A stretch of 21,496 nt of DNA from positions 1 to 21,496 of the forward strand of contig NZ_JAOXLP010000042.1 of NCBI RefSeq assembly GCF_025791835.1, read 5' to 3'. The DNA comes from Roseomonas xinghualingensis (GTDB taxonomy: Bacteria > Pseudomonadota > Alphaproteobacteria > Acetobacterales > Acetobacteraceae). Under the pieces are notes generated by a model. That model did no database searches, had not been told where the DNA came from, and saw only the letters and a list, made by a program, of their open reading frames with translations. This document shows positions 8,546 through 16,889 of the stretch, piece by piece. Position 1 is the stretch's first letter. Each line of letters opens with the position of its first letter. The position numbers and the translations under genes are program-made.

Positions 8546-11305
8546 GTGAGCGAGACGGAGACCGGCGGCCCCTCTGACGAGCGGCCGTTCGACGAAACGA
8601 TGCCCGTCACCCTCGAGGAGGAGATGCGGCGCTCCTACCTCGATTACGCGATGAGCGTGATCGTGGCGCGCGCGCTGCCGGACGCGCGGGACGGGCTGAA
8701 GCCCGTCCATCGCCGCATCCTGTTCTCCATGAACGAGAACGGGTTCACTGCGGACAAGCCCTACAAGAAGTCTGCCCGCGTGGTCGGCGACGTGATGGGT
8801 AAGTATCACCCGCATGGTGACAGCGCGATCTATGACGCCATGGTTCGCATGGCGCAGCCTTTCTCCATGCGCGTGCCGCTGATCGACGGTCAGGGCAATT
8901 TCGGCAGCGTGGACGGCGACCCGCCGGCGGCCATGCGCTACACGGAAGCGCGGCTGGCGAAGTCCGCGGCCGCGCTGCTGGCCGGCATCGACGAAGACAC
9001 GGTCGATTTCCAGCCGAACTACGATGAAAGCGCGGACGAGCCGCGCGTGCTGCCGGCGGCCTATCCGAACCTGCTGGTCAACGGCTCCAACGGCATTGCC
9101 GTCGGCATGGCGACGAACATTCCGACCCATAACCCGGGCGAGGTGATCGACGCGACGTTGGCCATGATCGCCGATCCCGAGGTTTCGCTGGAACGGCTGA
9201 TGGAGATCATGCCGGGGCCGGACTTCCCTACCGGTGGCCTGATCCTCGGCCGTGCCGGCATCAAGTCTGCCTTCGAGACGGGGCGCGGCTCCATCCCCGT
9301 GCGGGCCCGGGCCGAGATCGAGGAGATCCGTGGTGGCCGCCAAGCCATCGTCGTCACCGAGATCCCGTATCAGGTGAACAAGGCCTCGCTGATCGAGCGC
9401 ATCGCCGAGTTGGCACGCGCCAAGCAGGTCGAGGGCATCTCCGACCTGCGCGACGAGAGCGACCGCGATGGCATGCGGATCGTGATCGAGGTGAAGAAGG
9501 ACGCAACGGCGGAGGTGGTGCTGAACCAGCTCTACCGCTTCACGAATCTTCAGACTTCCTTCGCCGTGAACTTCCTGGCGCTGGATGACGGCACGCCCCG
9601 CCAGATGGGGCTGCGCGACGCGTTGCAGGTTTTCATTCGGTTCCGCGAAGAGGTCATCACCCGCCGCAGCCGTTTCCGGCTGAATAAGGCGCGTGACCGC
9701 GGCCATATCCTGATCGGCCTCGCCATCGCGGTGGCCAATATCGATGAGGTGATCCGCATCATCCGCGCCAGCCCCGACGCCGCTACGGCGCGCGAGGCAC
9801 TGATGGCCAAGGATTGGCCGGCCGGCGATATCGCCACCTTGCTGGCGCTGGTGGACGATGCCGGTAATGTCGTGATCAACGACACGGTCCGCCTGACCGA
9901 GGCGCAGGCCCGCGGCATCCTGGAACTGACCTTGCGCCGCCTCACGGGGCTGGAGCGGGAGAAGATCCAGCAGGAGCTGGACGAGATTGCCGCCAGCATC
10001 CGCGAGCTGCTGGATATCCTCTCCTCGCGCCCGCGCCGCCTGGAACTGATGGCTCAGGAGCTGGCGGAGGTGCGGGCGCAGATCGCGTCTCCGCGCATGA
10101 CGCAGATTACCGACAGCTACGCCGAGCAGGATGACGAGAGCCTGATCGAGCCGGGCCTCATGGTCGTGACCATGACGCGCGACGGCTATGTGAAGCGCAC
10201 GCCGCTGGAGACCTTCCGCGCCCAGAACCGGGGCGGGCGAGGGCGCAGTGCGGCGGGCACGCGGGAGGACGATGTCGTCATCCGCAGCTTCAATGCGCAT
10301 ACGCATCAGCATGTGCTGTTCTTCACCAGCCGCGGCATCGTCTTCCGCGAGAAGGTGTGGCGCCTGCCGGAAGCAGGGCCAACGGCGCGTGGGCGGTCTC
10401 TCCGCCAGCTCCTCCAGCTGCAGGATGGCGAGAACGTCACGGCCGTGCTGCCGCTGCCACAGGATGAGAGCCTGTGGGAGAACCTGCACCTCGTCTTCGC
10501 GACCGAATGCGGCAATGTCCGGCGCAACAGGCTGTCGGACTTCCGGAATGTCCGCGCCTCCGGCCTCATCGCCATGAAGCTGGATGAGGGGGACAGCCTG
10601 GTCGGAGTGCAGACCTGCCGCGAGGGTGACGACGTTCTGCTGGCGACGCGTCTCGGCCGTGCCATCCGCTTTACCGCTGAGGATGGAGTGCTGCGCGTTT
10701 TCGCCGGGCGTGACTCCACGGGTGTGCGTGGCATCAAGCTGATCGGGAAGGGGGATGCGGTCATCGCGCTCTCTGTCCTTCGCAACATGCCGGCTACGCC
10801 AGAGGAGCGCGCGGCCTATTTGAAGTACGCCGCTGCCAAGCGCCGCGCCCAGGGCGAGAATGGTGGAGAGAACGGGGAGGATGCCGTCGAGGCGCCGGCC
10901 TCCGCCGAGGATGGCGAGGAAACCGCCGACGAGGTGGTGCTGAGCCCCGAGCGCGCGGAGGAGATGGAGCAGGCGGAGGAAATCCTGCTCATCGTGACCG
11001 ATGCGGGCTTCGGTAAGCGCAGCTCGGCTTATGAGTATCGCCGCACCGGCCGGGGCGGGCAGGGCATCGCCAGCATCGGCCTGGGCAGCCGCAAGGGGAA
11101 GGCGGTTGTCGCCACCTTCCCGGTGCGCCCCGGTGATGACGTGATGCTGGTGACCGATGGCGGCCGCCTGATCCGCCTGCCGGCCGATCAGGTGCGTATT
11201 ATGGGCCGTCAGGCGACGGGCGTGACCCTGTTCCGCCTGGACAAGGACGAGGCGGTGACCTCCTGCTTCCCCGTTGTTGATGATGGGAACGGCGCCGATG
11301 CCTGA
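8546..11305 (+). CDS. gyrA: DNA gyrase subunit A
   Basis: A 919-residue protein starting at GTG 8546. It is the breakage-reunion subunit that, with GyrB, introduces negative supercoils. The catalytic Tyr132 lies in [10 protein letters not shown]. The quinolone-resistance region reads [20 protein letters not shown] with Ser93 and Asp97 (E. coli 83 and 87), the wild-type susceptible residues. A GyrA-box-like QNRGGRGR around residue 557 identifies it as GyrA rather than ParC. The C-terminal pinwheel domain is interrupted at about residues 760-812 by a low-complexity acidic insert rich in Glu, Gly and Ala. The stop overlaps the coaD start by 8 bases. Confidence 0.96.
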   Translation: MSETETGGPSDERPFDETMPVTLEEEMRRSYLDYAMSVIVARALPDARDGLKPVHRRILFSMNENGFTADKPYKKSARVVGDVMGKYHPHGDSAIYDAMVRMAQPFSMRVPLIDGQGNFGSVDGDPPAAMRYTEARLAKSAAALLAGIDEDTVDFQPNYDESADEPRVLPAAYPNLLVNGSNGIAVGMATNIPTHNPGEVIDATLAMIADPEVSLERLMEIMPGPDFPTGGLILGRAGIKSAFETGRGSIPVRARAEIEEIRGGRQAIVVTEIPYQVNKASLIERIAELARAKQVEGISDLRDESDRDGMRIVIEVKKDATAEVVLNQLYRFTNLQTSFAVNFLALDDGTPRQMGLRDALQVFIRFREEVITRRSRFRLNKARDRGHILIGLAIAVANIDEVIRIIRASPDAATAREALMAKDWPAGDIATLLALVDDAGNVVINDTVRLTEAQARGILELTLRRLTGLEREKIQQELDEIAASIRELLDILSSRPRRLELMAQELAEVRAQIASPRMTQITDSYAEQDDESLIEPGLMVVTMTRDGYVKRTPLETFRAQNRGGRGRSAAGTREDDVVIRSFNAHTHQHVLFFTSRGIVFREKVWRLPEAGPTARGRSLRQLLQLQDGENVTAVLPLPQDESLWENLHLVFATECGNVRRNRLSDFRNVRASGLIAMKLDEGDSLVGVQTCREGDDVLLATRLGRAIRFTAEDGVLRVFAGRDSTGVRGIKLIGKGDAVIALSVLRNMPATPEERAAYLKYAAAKRRAQGENGGENGEDAVEAPASAEDGEETADEVVLSPERAEEMEQAEEILLIVTDAGFGKRSSAYEYRRTGRGGQGIASIGLGSRKGKAVVATFPVRPGDDVMLVTDGGRLIRLPADQVRIMGRQATGVTLFRLDKDEAVTSCFPVVDDGNGADA

Positions 11306-11804
11306 GCGGACCGGCGTCTACCCGGGCACCTTCGACCCGGTGACGAACGGGCATCTGGATGTGATCCAGCGGGCGGCACGCCTGCTGGACCGCCTGGTGA
11401 TCGGCGTTGCCATGAATGCCGGCAAGGGGCCGATCTTCCCGTTGGAGGAGCGTGTCGAGCTGGTGCAGGCCGAGACGGATGCCATCGCGCGCGCGACAGG
11501 GGCCGAGATCAAGGTCGTCCCCTTCAGCGGCCTCCTCGTGGCCTTCGCTCGGGAACATGGGGCAGGGATGATCGTGCGCGGTTTGCGGGCGGTCTCCGAT
11601 TTCGATTACGAGGTCCAGATGGCGGGCATGAACCGCCGCCTGGATGCCGGGGTAGAGACGGTCTTTCTCATGGCGAGCGAGACGAACCAGTTCATTTCCT
11701 CGCGTTTTGTGAGGGAAATCGCGCAGCTGGGAGGAGACATTTCCAGCTTCGTGCCCCAATTGACGCTTGAGCGTACGCTGCAGCGGGTTAGCCGAACGGC
11801 GTAA
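11298..11804 (+). CDS. coaD: Phosphopantetheine adenylyltransferase
   Basis: A 168-residue protein when started at ATG 11298, which puts the conserved [18 protein letters not shown] at residues 6-23. In-frame starts upstream (TTG 11274, ATG 11280 and 11283) lie inside gyrA and would add a tail not typical of the family. It transfers AMP from ATP to 4'-phosphopantetheine, giving dephospho-CoA, the fourth step of CoA synthesis. The TxGH nucleotidyltransferase motif is residues 16-19. The C-terminal [11 protein letters not shown] corresponds to the family ISSTxVRE signature. It overlaps the gyrA stop by 8 bases, so the two are probably translated from one message. Confidence 0.95.
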   Translation: MPERTGVYPGTFDPVTNGHLDVIQRAARLLDRLVIGVAMNAGKGPIFPLEERVELVQAETDAIARATGAEIKVVPFSGLLVAFAREHGAGMIVRGLRAVSDFDYEVQMAGMNRRLDAGVETVFLMASETNQFISSRFVREIAQLGGDISSFVPQLTLERTLQRVSRTA

Positions 11805-11839
11805 GCCACCAAGGCGCGTAACGGAACAAGGGAATGCTG

Positions 11840-12415
11840 ATGCGGCGGCGCATGCTTCTGGGGACGCCATTGGCCATGGCCACTGGCCTGACGTTGTCTG
11901 CAACGGGCCGGGATGCCCTCGCGCAGGCGGATCGCGAGAATACGCTTTACCTCGATCTCAAGGATGGGCGGGTCGTCATCGAGCTACGCCCGGATCTGGC
12001 GCCGAAGCATGTCGAGCGAATCAAGACCCTGGCCCGCCAGGGCTTCTACGACAACACGCCTTTCCACCGCGTGATCGAGGGCTTCATGGCCCAGGGGGGC
12101 GACCCGACCGGCACTGGCACCGGCGGCAGCCAACTGCCTGATCTTCCGGACGAGTTTTCGCCGCCTTCGAAGGTGCGCTTTCTTCGCGGTACCTGTGGCA
12201 TGGCGAAGACCGCCGCCCCGAATACAGCGAACAGCCAGTTCTTCATCTGCTTCGCGCCGGCGTCGTTCCTGGACGGCAAGTACACCATTTGGGGCCGGGT
12301 CACCGCGGGCATGGAGAACGTGGATAAGATCAAGAAGGGTGCTGGCCAGGGCGGAACCGTGCGGGATCCAGACCGGATCGTGCGTATGCGCGTCGCCGCC
12401 GATGTAGCGGGCTGA
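11840..12415 (+). CDS. Exported cyclophilin-type peptidylprolyl isomerase
   Basis: A 191-residue protein from ATG 11840. An ATG at 11834 is also in frame, but AAGGGA abuts it directly and lies 6 bases before 11840, so the later start is preferred. The N-terminus has MRRRMLLG, a hydrophobic stretch and a likely cleavage after ALAQA (about residue 30), so it is exported; the arginine run could suit Tat but is not a clear twin-arginine motif. The isomerase core has FHRVIEGFMAQGGD with catalytic Arg77, Phe82 and Gln85, and ANSQFFICF. It catalyses cis-trans prolyl isomerisation in the periplasm. The next gene is a close cytoplasmic copy. Confidence 0.92.
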   Translation: MRRRMLLGTPLAMATGLTLSATGRDALAQADRENTLYLDLKDGRVVIELRPDLAPKHVERIKTLARQGFYDNTPFHRVIEGFMAQGGDPTGTGTGGSQLPDLPDEFSPPSKVRFLRGTCGMAKTAAPNTANSQFFICFAPASFLDGKYTIWGRVTAGMENVDKIKKGAGQGGTVRDPDRIVRMRVAADVAG

Positions 12416-12497
12416 GGAAAGATACAGCCGCCTAGACGGTTGACCAACGGGCCGGCCACACCACTTGCCGGCTCCTCTCACAGGATCGGGATCTCAC

Positions 12498-13019
12498 ATG
12501 AGCGACGAAACCACGCCCGCCGGACAGGTTGAGGAAGGCAAGGCCGCCAATACGCTGCTGCTGGAACTCAAGGATGGTACGGTGACCATCGAGTTGCTGC
12601 CCGAGCTGGCGCCGAAGCATGTGGAGCGCATCAAGACGCTCGCCTCCCAGGGCTTCTACGACAACACGCCGTTCCACCGCGTGATCGAGGGCTTCATGGC
12701 GCAGGGTGGCGACCCGACCGGCACCGGCACCGGCGGCAGCCAGCTTCCGGACCTGCCCGCCGAGTTCTCTCCCCCGGCCAAGGCCCGCTTCCTGCGCGGT
12801 GTCTGCGGCATGGCGCGCACGGCGAGCCCGAACAGCGCGAACAGCCAGTTCTTCATCATGTTCGGCCCTTATCCGAGCCTGGACGGCCAGTACACGATCT
12901 GGGGACGCGTGATCTCTGGCATGGAGCATGTGGACAAGATCAAGCGTGGCTCTGGCAGCAGCGGCATGGTCCAGAACCCAGACCGTATCGTGAAGATGCG
13001 CCCAGCTGCAGAGGCCTGA
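12498..13019 (+). CDS. Cytoplasmic cyclophilin-type peptidylprolyl isomerase
   Basis: A 173-residue protein from ATG 12498, without signal peptide (MSDETTPAGQVEEG). The active site FHRVIEGFMAQGGD gives Arg61, Phe66 and Gln69, aligning with human cyclophilin A 55, 60 and 63. ANSQFFIMF and YTIWGRVISGMEHVDKI are standard. It is a near copy of the preceding exported cyclophilin; the two core segments align at a constant offset of 610 bases and share long identical runs, indicating a local tandem duplication with one copy gaining or losing a signal peptide. The 82-base gap between them holds a small GCCGGC inverted pair and no clear promoter. Confidence 0.93.
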   Translation: MSDETTPAGQVEEGKAANTLLLELKDGTVTIELLPELAPKHVERIKTLASQGFYDNTPFHRVIEGFMAQGGDPTGTGTGGSQLPDLPAEFSPPAKARFLRGVCGMARTASPNSANSQFFIMFGPYPSLDGQYTIWGRVISGMEHVDKIKRGSGSSGMVQNPDRIVKMRPAAEA

Positions 13020-13039
13020 TCTAGGGCCTTGACGAAAGG

Positions 13040-13064
13040 GGCCCGGCCTTTCAAAGGTCGGGCC
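13040..13064 (+). terminator. Putative terminator after the cyclophilin gene
   Basis: An 11-bp stem with one G-T wobble (13040-13050 with 13054-13064, arm GGCCCGGCCTT) and a 3-base loop begins 20 bases after the stop and ends just before the tRNA gene. The tail TCTGGTT is only modestly T-rich. Confidence 0.5.
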
Positions 13065-13071
13065 TCTGGTT

Positions 13072-13147
13072 GCGCCTGTAGCTCAGTTGGTAGAGCACGA
13101 GACTTTTAATCTTGGGGTCCTGGGTTCGAGCCCCAGCGGGCGCACCA
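13072..13147 (+). tRNA. tRNA-Lys (anticodon TTT)
   Basis: A 76-base cloverleaf including encoded CCA. The acceptor stem GCGCCTG pairs with CGGGCGC, the D arm is GCTCAGTTGGTAGAGC, the anticodon arm CGAGA-CTTTTAA-TCTTG carries anticodon TTT (Lys), and the T arm is CTGGG-TTCGAGC-CCCAG. Its 3' half from the anticodon stem onward is duplicated at 20757-20804, so this tRNA is the chromosomal attachment site of the element to its right, and integration has kept the tRNA intact. Confidence 0.97.
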
Positions 13148-13148
13148 A
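13101..13148 (+). repeat. attL (48-bp direct repeat, within tRNA-Lys)
   Basis: Runs from the 5' side of the anticodon stem through CCA plus one base, and is identical to 20757-20804. The base before the repeat differs (A here, T there) and the base after differs (T here, C there). Confidence 0.95.
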
Positions 13149-13215
13149 TTTTCAGCCTTATTTTTCAATGCCTTCTCTGATCACCTGAGTTCCGCCCGTA
13201 CTTGGTGAGTTTTTA

Positions 13216-13242
13216 CCGCCCGGACATTGCCCGGACATTCGG
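13216..13242 (+). repeat. Left arm-type repeat of the element (27 bp)
   Basis: Contains two tandem copies of GCCCGGACATT (13218-13228 and 13229-13239). The full 27 bp recur identically and in the same orientation at 20606-20632, near the opposite end. It lies 67 bases inside attL. Candidate arm-type binding site of the integrase. Confidence 0.8.
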
Positions 13243-13257
13243 GCCAGAAAGTACCTT

Positions 13258-13539
13258 TCAGCTCTGTTGCGCCCGGAAGCCACGCCACCCCTTCGGCGCC
13301 CGCTTGGCGCCCGGCAGCGGCCCGCCCCGCAGTATCCGGATCAGGGCTCGCGTCGTGCGCCCGGTCTCGGCCCATTCCTGGCTGCGCCGCCCGTGCTTCC
13401 AGTTCCCATGCCGCCGTGGCTCCAGGCGTGGCACGGAGAGGTTCCGAAGCAGCCGATAGCCCTCCCAGCCGCTGGCGCGGTTGCTGGCCGCCGGCGGGGT
13501 CTGGGGGCGCCCGATAGGGCGGGGAGGGCTACGCCGCAT
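13258..13539 (-). CDS. Small conserved mobile-element protein, function unknown
   Basis: A 93-residue, Arg-rich basic protein. The middle segment RRHGNWKHGRRSQEWAETGR followed by TTRALIRILR resembles a recurrent GNxxHGxxSxExxxxRxxxRxLxR pattern in small proteins of alphaproteobacterial prophages and islands. It has no signal peptide or membrane segment. Its ATG at 13539 lies inside the last codons of the preceding gene (11-base overlap), so it is the last gene of the minus-strand operon, ending 110 bases from attL. The strong positive charge suggests nucleic-acid contact, but no function can be assigned. Confidence 0.6.
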   Translation of the reverse strand: MRRSPPRPIGRPQTPPAASNRASGWEGYRLLRNLSVPRLEPRRHGNWKHGRRSQEWAETGRTTRALIRILRGGPLPGAKRAPKGWRGFRAQQS

Positions 13540-13828
13540 CCGAATCTGTCTCGGCCGGGAACAGCCCTTCGCCGATTAAGGCCACCCCAGGCGCGCAGCA
13601 GAGGAAAGTCGCTACCGCGTCTGCCACCGTAGCGGGATCGCGGTTCCCGATTGACAGCAATCCCAGCCTTTCCATAGCGCGCAGCGTCTCCCGCCCTACT
13701 TCCACCGAGGCCACCATGGCCCCGCGCCTCCGCCGGTCACGGTATTCTTCATTCCTCCGCCGCGCCGCGTCTCGCCGGGCGTCGGCTGGGTCGGGCGTGA
13801 TCGTGTCGGACAAATCTGTCTTCTCCAC
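13529..13828 (-). CDS. Small charged mobile-element protein, function unknown
   Basis: A 99-residue protein from GTG 13828; the ribosome site is weak and the start is uncertain, with an internal ATG before VASVEVG as an alternative. The N-terminal half is very rich in Arg, Asp and Glu (ARRDAARRRNEEYRDRRRRG), then VEVGRETLRAMERLGLLS and DPATVADAVATFLCCAPG. This arrangement, an Arg-rich helix followed by V-x-V-x-V and a short helical region, recurs in small genes near integrases of alphaproteobacterial elements. It may bind DNA, but this is inference. It follows the zinc-ribbon gene after 33 bases and overlaps the next gene by 11. Confidence 0.6.
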   Translation of the reverse strand: MEKTDLSDTITPDPADARRDAARRRNEEYRDRRRRGAMVASVEVGRETLRAMERLGLLSIGNRDPATVADAVATFLCCAPGVALIGEGLFPAETDSDAA

Positions 13829-13861
13829 TGTTATTTTCAGGTGATGCGTCGTGTCCGCGGC

Positions 13862-14341
13862 TTACGTTCGGAGGCTCTGGGTCTTGGCCGCTTCTGGGGG
13901 CGGTGGGTGGCAGGTGCCGCAGCGCCAGCCCAAATCATCACCCCACCAATGCCGGCCGTCACAGCATCCGCAGAAGGCTCCCATGGATGGCGCCGCCGCC
14001 GGGACGGCCCAGGCTGGGGGGCGCTTCTTCGCTGCCAGCAGCAGCCCATCCCGTTGCGGGTCCGGGTCGCCAGGACGGTAGGCACCCGGATTGGCCGGTG
14101 CGGCATAATGAGCCGCCATCGCCTCAGCCTCGGCGGCGTGATCTTTGGGTCGTGCGTTTTTCAGCTTTGCAGGGTCGGCGCTGCTAAAGCCGCTAAAGCC
14201 GCTAAAGCCGCTAAACTGCGCGACCTCACCACCGCTGTGGGGCGGTCGATTAGCAGGATTAGCAAGGGGCGCCGCTCGCACCTCCACTTTTGAAGGTTCT
14301 GGGGTGGTGGCCCAGGGATCGAAGCCGAATGCGCCGTTCAT
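13862..14341 (-). CDS. Zinc-ribbon protein with SGF tandem repeats, function unknown
   Basis: A 159-residue protein from ATG 14341, which overlaps the stop of the DUF3987 gene (ATGA) and has GGGAG eight bases upstream. The N-terminal half holds a tandem tripeptide repeat, FSGFSGFSGFSS, encoded by a 9-bp tandem DNA repeat. A middle AEAEAMAAHYAAP helix-like stretch and a proline-rich section follow. Near the C-terminus CGCCDGRHWW ... GWRCGTCHPP gives two Cys pairs suited to a zinc ribbon. Similar zinc-ribbon proteins often sit next to primase/DUF3987 genes in mobile elements; a role in replication or DNA binding is inference. Confidence 0.7.
   Translation of the reverse strand: MNGAFGFDPWATTPEPSKVEVRAAPLANPANRPPHSGGEVAQFSGFSGFSGFSSADPAKLKNARPKDHAAEAEAMAAHYAAPANPGAYRPGDPDPQRDGLLLAAKKRPPAWAVPAAAPSMGAFCGCCDGRHWWGDDLGWRCGTCHPPPPEAAKTQSLRT
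14183..14216 (-). repeat. 9-bp tandem repeat cluster (4 units)
   Basis: On the minus strand TTTAGCGGC is repeated with a 9-base period (TTTAGC at 14215, 14206, 14197 and 14188 reading leftwards, the last unit TTTAGCAGC). It lies inside the zinc-ribbon gene, encoding SGF units. The unit is shared with three other clusters in the element. Confidence 0.85.
14249..14267 (+). repeat. 9-bp repeat cluster (2 units)
   Basis: ATTAGCAGG followed by ATTAGCAAGG, period 9, inside the zinc-ribbon gene but on the opposite strand to the 14183 cluster. Same WTTAGCRGS unit. Confidence 0.75.
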
Positions 14342-15867
14342 GGGACCAACTCCCAGACTTCGCGACGGGCGCGCCCTTCGTACTCCGTGCCCGGCGGCAA
14401 TCGTCGCACCTGCCCGCAGTCCAGCAGCACCGCCACCGCCGTCCGCGCCTTTTCGGCGGTGCGAAGCCCGTAGGGGCCGTGCTGATAGACGGTGGCAAGG
14501 TCGGCGCGGGGGTCCGCCCGCCCCTGCCACCAGCGCAGCAGCTTAGCCGCCGCGTCGATCTCGGCTGGCACCGCTGCCGCCCCGTGAAGCCGCACCGCCT
14601 CGGATGCGTAGTGCTGCGCCAGGGCGATGCCGCACCGCATCCCCTCCGCCTCCACCGCCTGCGCGTCCGGGCTGCCGTAGAGCGCCAGCGTGGCGGCGAG
14701 CCGGCCCGCGTGCTCAGCCAGCTTCGCTCCGAATGCCCGCACCGGATGCAGGGCACCGCCCTCGCCCAAATCGCCCTCCACCGCGTCGTGGAACGCAACC
14801 CAGAGGGCACGGGCCTCGGTCGTGAGCGGCAACGCACGCGGCACCAGTTCCCGGTCGTCGTCGGGGCTGACGGGCGGGAGGCGGCGCAGCAGGCCCCCAA
14901 GGCGGGCGCGGTACTCGTCCAGAGCAGTGCGGGCGGCCTCAGACGTGTCGCGGAACAGCCGTGTCCCAATGGTCGTCTCCGGCTGCACGGTGAGGCAGCG
15001 CGCGAGCAGGCCCATGTCGTCCAGCATGGCGTCCCCCAGCATCTCCGCTGCCACGCCCGGCTGCGCCATCAGGTGCATGGTGACGCGGCGGCCGGCCAGG
15101 AAGACGGTCCCCCGCAGCACGCGCGTCTGCCGGATCGGCTCGCCATCCCAGATGGCATTGAGCATGGCACCGCACCGCATCCGGTTGTCGTCGTTCATCG
15201 CGTGCCCGCCGATGAACCCGCCGCCCTCGGCAGTGAACAAGCCGGCGGAGGGATGGCCGCCTTGCAGGTGCATCACCAGCCCGTCCGGCGTCGGGTCAGA
15301 CACCAGTAGCATGGGATGCGGCGGCGCCTTCGGTTCCGCGCCGATCTGCGCCAAGCGCTCCCGGATGGTGGCGCGCCCTCCGTCCTGCGCACCCTTGGTC
15401 TTCCGGGCCTCCTTCTTGATGTTCTCGCCCGCCTCCTTCCATGCGGCGAGGTCGCGCCGGTAGGCGTCCAGCTGGTCTTCGTAGGCGGCCCGCCGCTCCG
15501 CCTCCACGGCATAAACCTCGGCCAGCGCGATCCGGTCGGCGCTGGTCTTGCGCTCGCCAGAACCCGCAACGGTCAGGAACAGCCCAGAGAGCGGATGCGC
15601 GCGACCCGTCGGCAGCAGCACGTCGGCGTGCGGCTGCGCGGCGAGTGTGGCAGCGGCGAGGACCGACTGCGCGCAGAGCGCCATCGGGGCCTGCGTCCGC
15701 GTTTGCAGACCCTCGACGGGCACCCGGAGCGGACCAAGCGCCCTGACCGGAAAGGGTGCGGGGGCCGGCACGTCGCGGTGCAGGGGGCGCTTCTCACGCG
15801 GCGCGGCATCGGCGGCGGCCTGCGCCTCTTCGCGGAAGTTGTGGGGTCCGGTGCTGCCGTCCATCAC
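14338..15867 (-). CDS. DUF3987 family protein (P-loop, helicase/primase-associated)
   Basis: A 509-residue protein from GTG 15867, or 508 from ATG 15864; both overlap the primase stop (GTGA or TGATG), so coupling is certain and the exact start is not. Residues 95-112, SGLFLTVAGSGERKTSAD, hold a Walker A-like GSGERKT typical of DUF3987, followed by a long charged helical region (about 115-165). A middle LVSDPTPDGLVMHL and GLFTAEGGGFIGGH segment looks like the second half of the P-loop core. DUF3987 proteins accompany or replace helicases in primase-based replication modules of plasmids and integrated elements. Placed directly after a primase-like gene, it probably unwinds DNA at the element origin. 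Confidence 0.83.
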   Translation of the reverse strand: MMDGSTGPHNFREEAQAAADAAPREKRPLHRDVPAPAPFPVRALGPLRVPVEGLQTRTQAPMALCAQSVLAAATLAAQPHADVLLPTGRAHPLSGLFLTVAGSGERKTSADRIALAEVYAVEAERRAAYEDQLDAYRRDLAAWKEAGENIKKEARKTKGAQDGGRATIRERLAQIGAEPKAPPHPMLLVSDPTPDGLVMHLQGGHPSAGLFTAEGGGFIGGHAMNDDNRMRCGAMLNAIWDGEPIRQTRVLRGTVFLAGRRVTMHLMAQPGVAAEMLGDAMLDDMGLLARCLTVQPETTIGTRLFRDTSEAARTALDEYRARLGGLLRRLPPVSPDDDRELVPRALPLTTEARALWVAFHDAVEGDLGEGGALHPVRAFGAKLAEHAGRLAATLALYGSPDAQAVEAEGMRCGIALAQHYASEAVRLHGAAAVPAEIDAAAKLLRWWQGRADPRADLATVYQHGPYGLRTAEKARTAVAVLLDCGQVRRLPPGTEYEGRARREVWELVP

Positions 15868-16889
15868 GCGCCCTCCACCATGCCGCGCGCGATGCCGGCG
15901 CGGGCGGTTTTGTGGTTGGCGGCGTGTCGCCGTGCATCTCCCGGATCGGAGACGGCGCTGGCTAGAGCATCGGCTGCGGCCTCCCTCCCCAGCGCACCGG
16001 CTGCGACCATTTCCCCGGCGCGGCAGGCGGCCCAGAACAAGGTCGGGTGGCGCTGCCCATTCACGGCGTTGGCCACCGTCCGCAGCAGCCCCGCAAAGCG
16101 TTCCACAGCCCGGTTAGAGTGGCCGGGGTCAGAGTCCCACCTCGCTATGCCCGGAGGCGCTGGCGGGCGCCGGAAGGCATCCAGCGGTGGCGGTGTGGCC
16201 GGTGGTCCGTCGAGCATCAGCAGCCGCTCGGGAAACGGATCGGCGCCGCCGATGATGCTGGGGCGGCTGGTGTAGTGGATCTGAACCGGCCTCAACGTGG
16301 AGGGGTCCAGGCCAGTCACGGCGCCGCCCAGCCACGCGGCAAGGTCCGCCCCCAAGCAGGGGCGGGACAGGACGAACCATGCCCGGGCGCGAATGCCAGG
16401 CTTGATGCCGGCCCCAGCGGTGGCGGCGACGATCATGCCTGCCTCGCGCAGTCCCGGCGGCAGCGCGGAGCGGATCGCGGCGGCGGCGGCGTGGAGATCG
16501 CGCGGGCCAAAGTCCGGCGGCGTGGGCAGGCTGTCCACGTCGAGGCCAGCCCATGCGCGCGGCGCGTCCCGGAAGGCGGGCAACTCGCCCGTCTCTGCGT
16601 CCGGGTGCAGCGTGCGCCGTACTCCTCGGACGTGGCCACGGTCGGTCGGCGCGGCCCGGATGATGCAGCGTGCCGGATCGCGGTCTAGGCGCATCAGCAG
16701 CGCCAACAGGGCGGAAAGGTCGCGCGCGTGCGCCATCTCCACGTCGAAGAGGCGCGGCGGCGTCGGTGTCGTGACCGCGCCGTGAGAGGCGATCTTGCGG
16801 AGCCTGTCGCCAGGCGCATGCAGGACCGTGACGGCGTGTGCGTCGTCGGGAGAAAGGGCCGTGTAGCCCCCGGTGCAGAGCTGCGTCAT
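15864..16889 (-). CDS. Primase-like protein (AEP/PrimPol type, putative)
   Basis: A 341-residue protein from ATG 16889, which overlaps the upstream stop (ATGA). Features expected of an archaeo-eukaryotic-type primase are seen: AWAGLDVDSL with a DxD pair at Asp117/Asp119, the GAGIKPGIRARAWFVLSRP block (about 159-177), and LDPSTLRPVQIHYTSRP (about 194-210) as a possible third metal/nucleotide motif. The C-terminus (HPTLFWAACRAGEMVAAGAL ... ARAGIARGM) resembles the primase C-terminal helical domain found beside DUF3987 proteins. It probably primes replication of the excised element. The AEP assignment rests on motif pattern only; a wider replication initiator family is the alternative. Confidence 0.7.
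   Translation of the reverse strand: MTQLCTGGYTALSPDDAHAVTVLHAPGDRLRKIASHGAVTTPTPPRLFDVEMAHARDLSALLALLMRLDRDPARCIIRAAPTDRGHVRGVRRTLHPDAETGELPAFRDAPRAWAGLDVDSLPTPPDFGPRDLHAAAAAIRSALPPGLREAGMIVAATAGAGIKPGIRARAWFVLSRPCLGADLAAWLGGAVTGLDPSTLRPVQIHYTSRPSIIGGADPFPERLLMLDGPPATPPPLDAFRRPPAPPGIARWDSDPGHSNRAVERFAGLLRTVANAVNGQRHPTLFWAACRAGEMVAAGALGREAAADALASAVSDPGDARRHAANHKTARAGIARGMVEGA

Noticed and set aside
8820..8960. Quinolone-resistance mutation in gyrA
   Set aside because: Ser and Asp at the two main positions (93 and 97) are the wild-type residues.
8528..10489. 653-codon minus-strand open frame opposite gyrA
   Set aside because: Antisense shadow in GC-rich coding DNA; its composition (Arg, His, Gln, Leu) is typical of such shadows and gyrA is unambiguous.
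13149..13215. IHF site in the left arm of the element
   Set aside because: The AT-rich stretch contains TGATCA-like sequence but no match to WATCAANNNNTTR on either strand.
14183..14216. CRISPR-like array
   Set aside because: The 9-base units have no spacers and no cas genes are near; this is a short tandem repeat.
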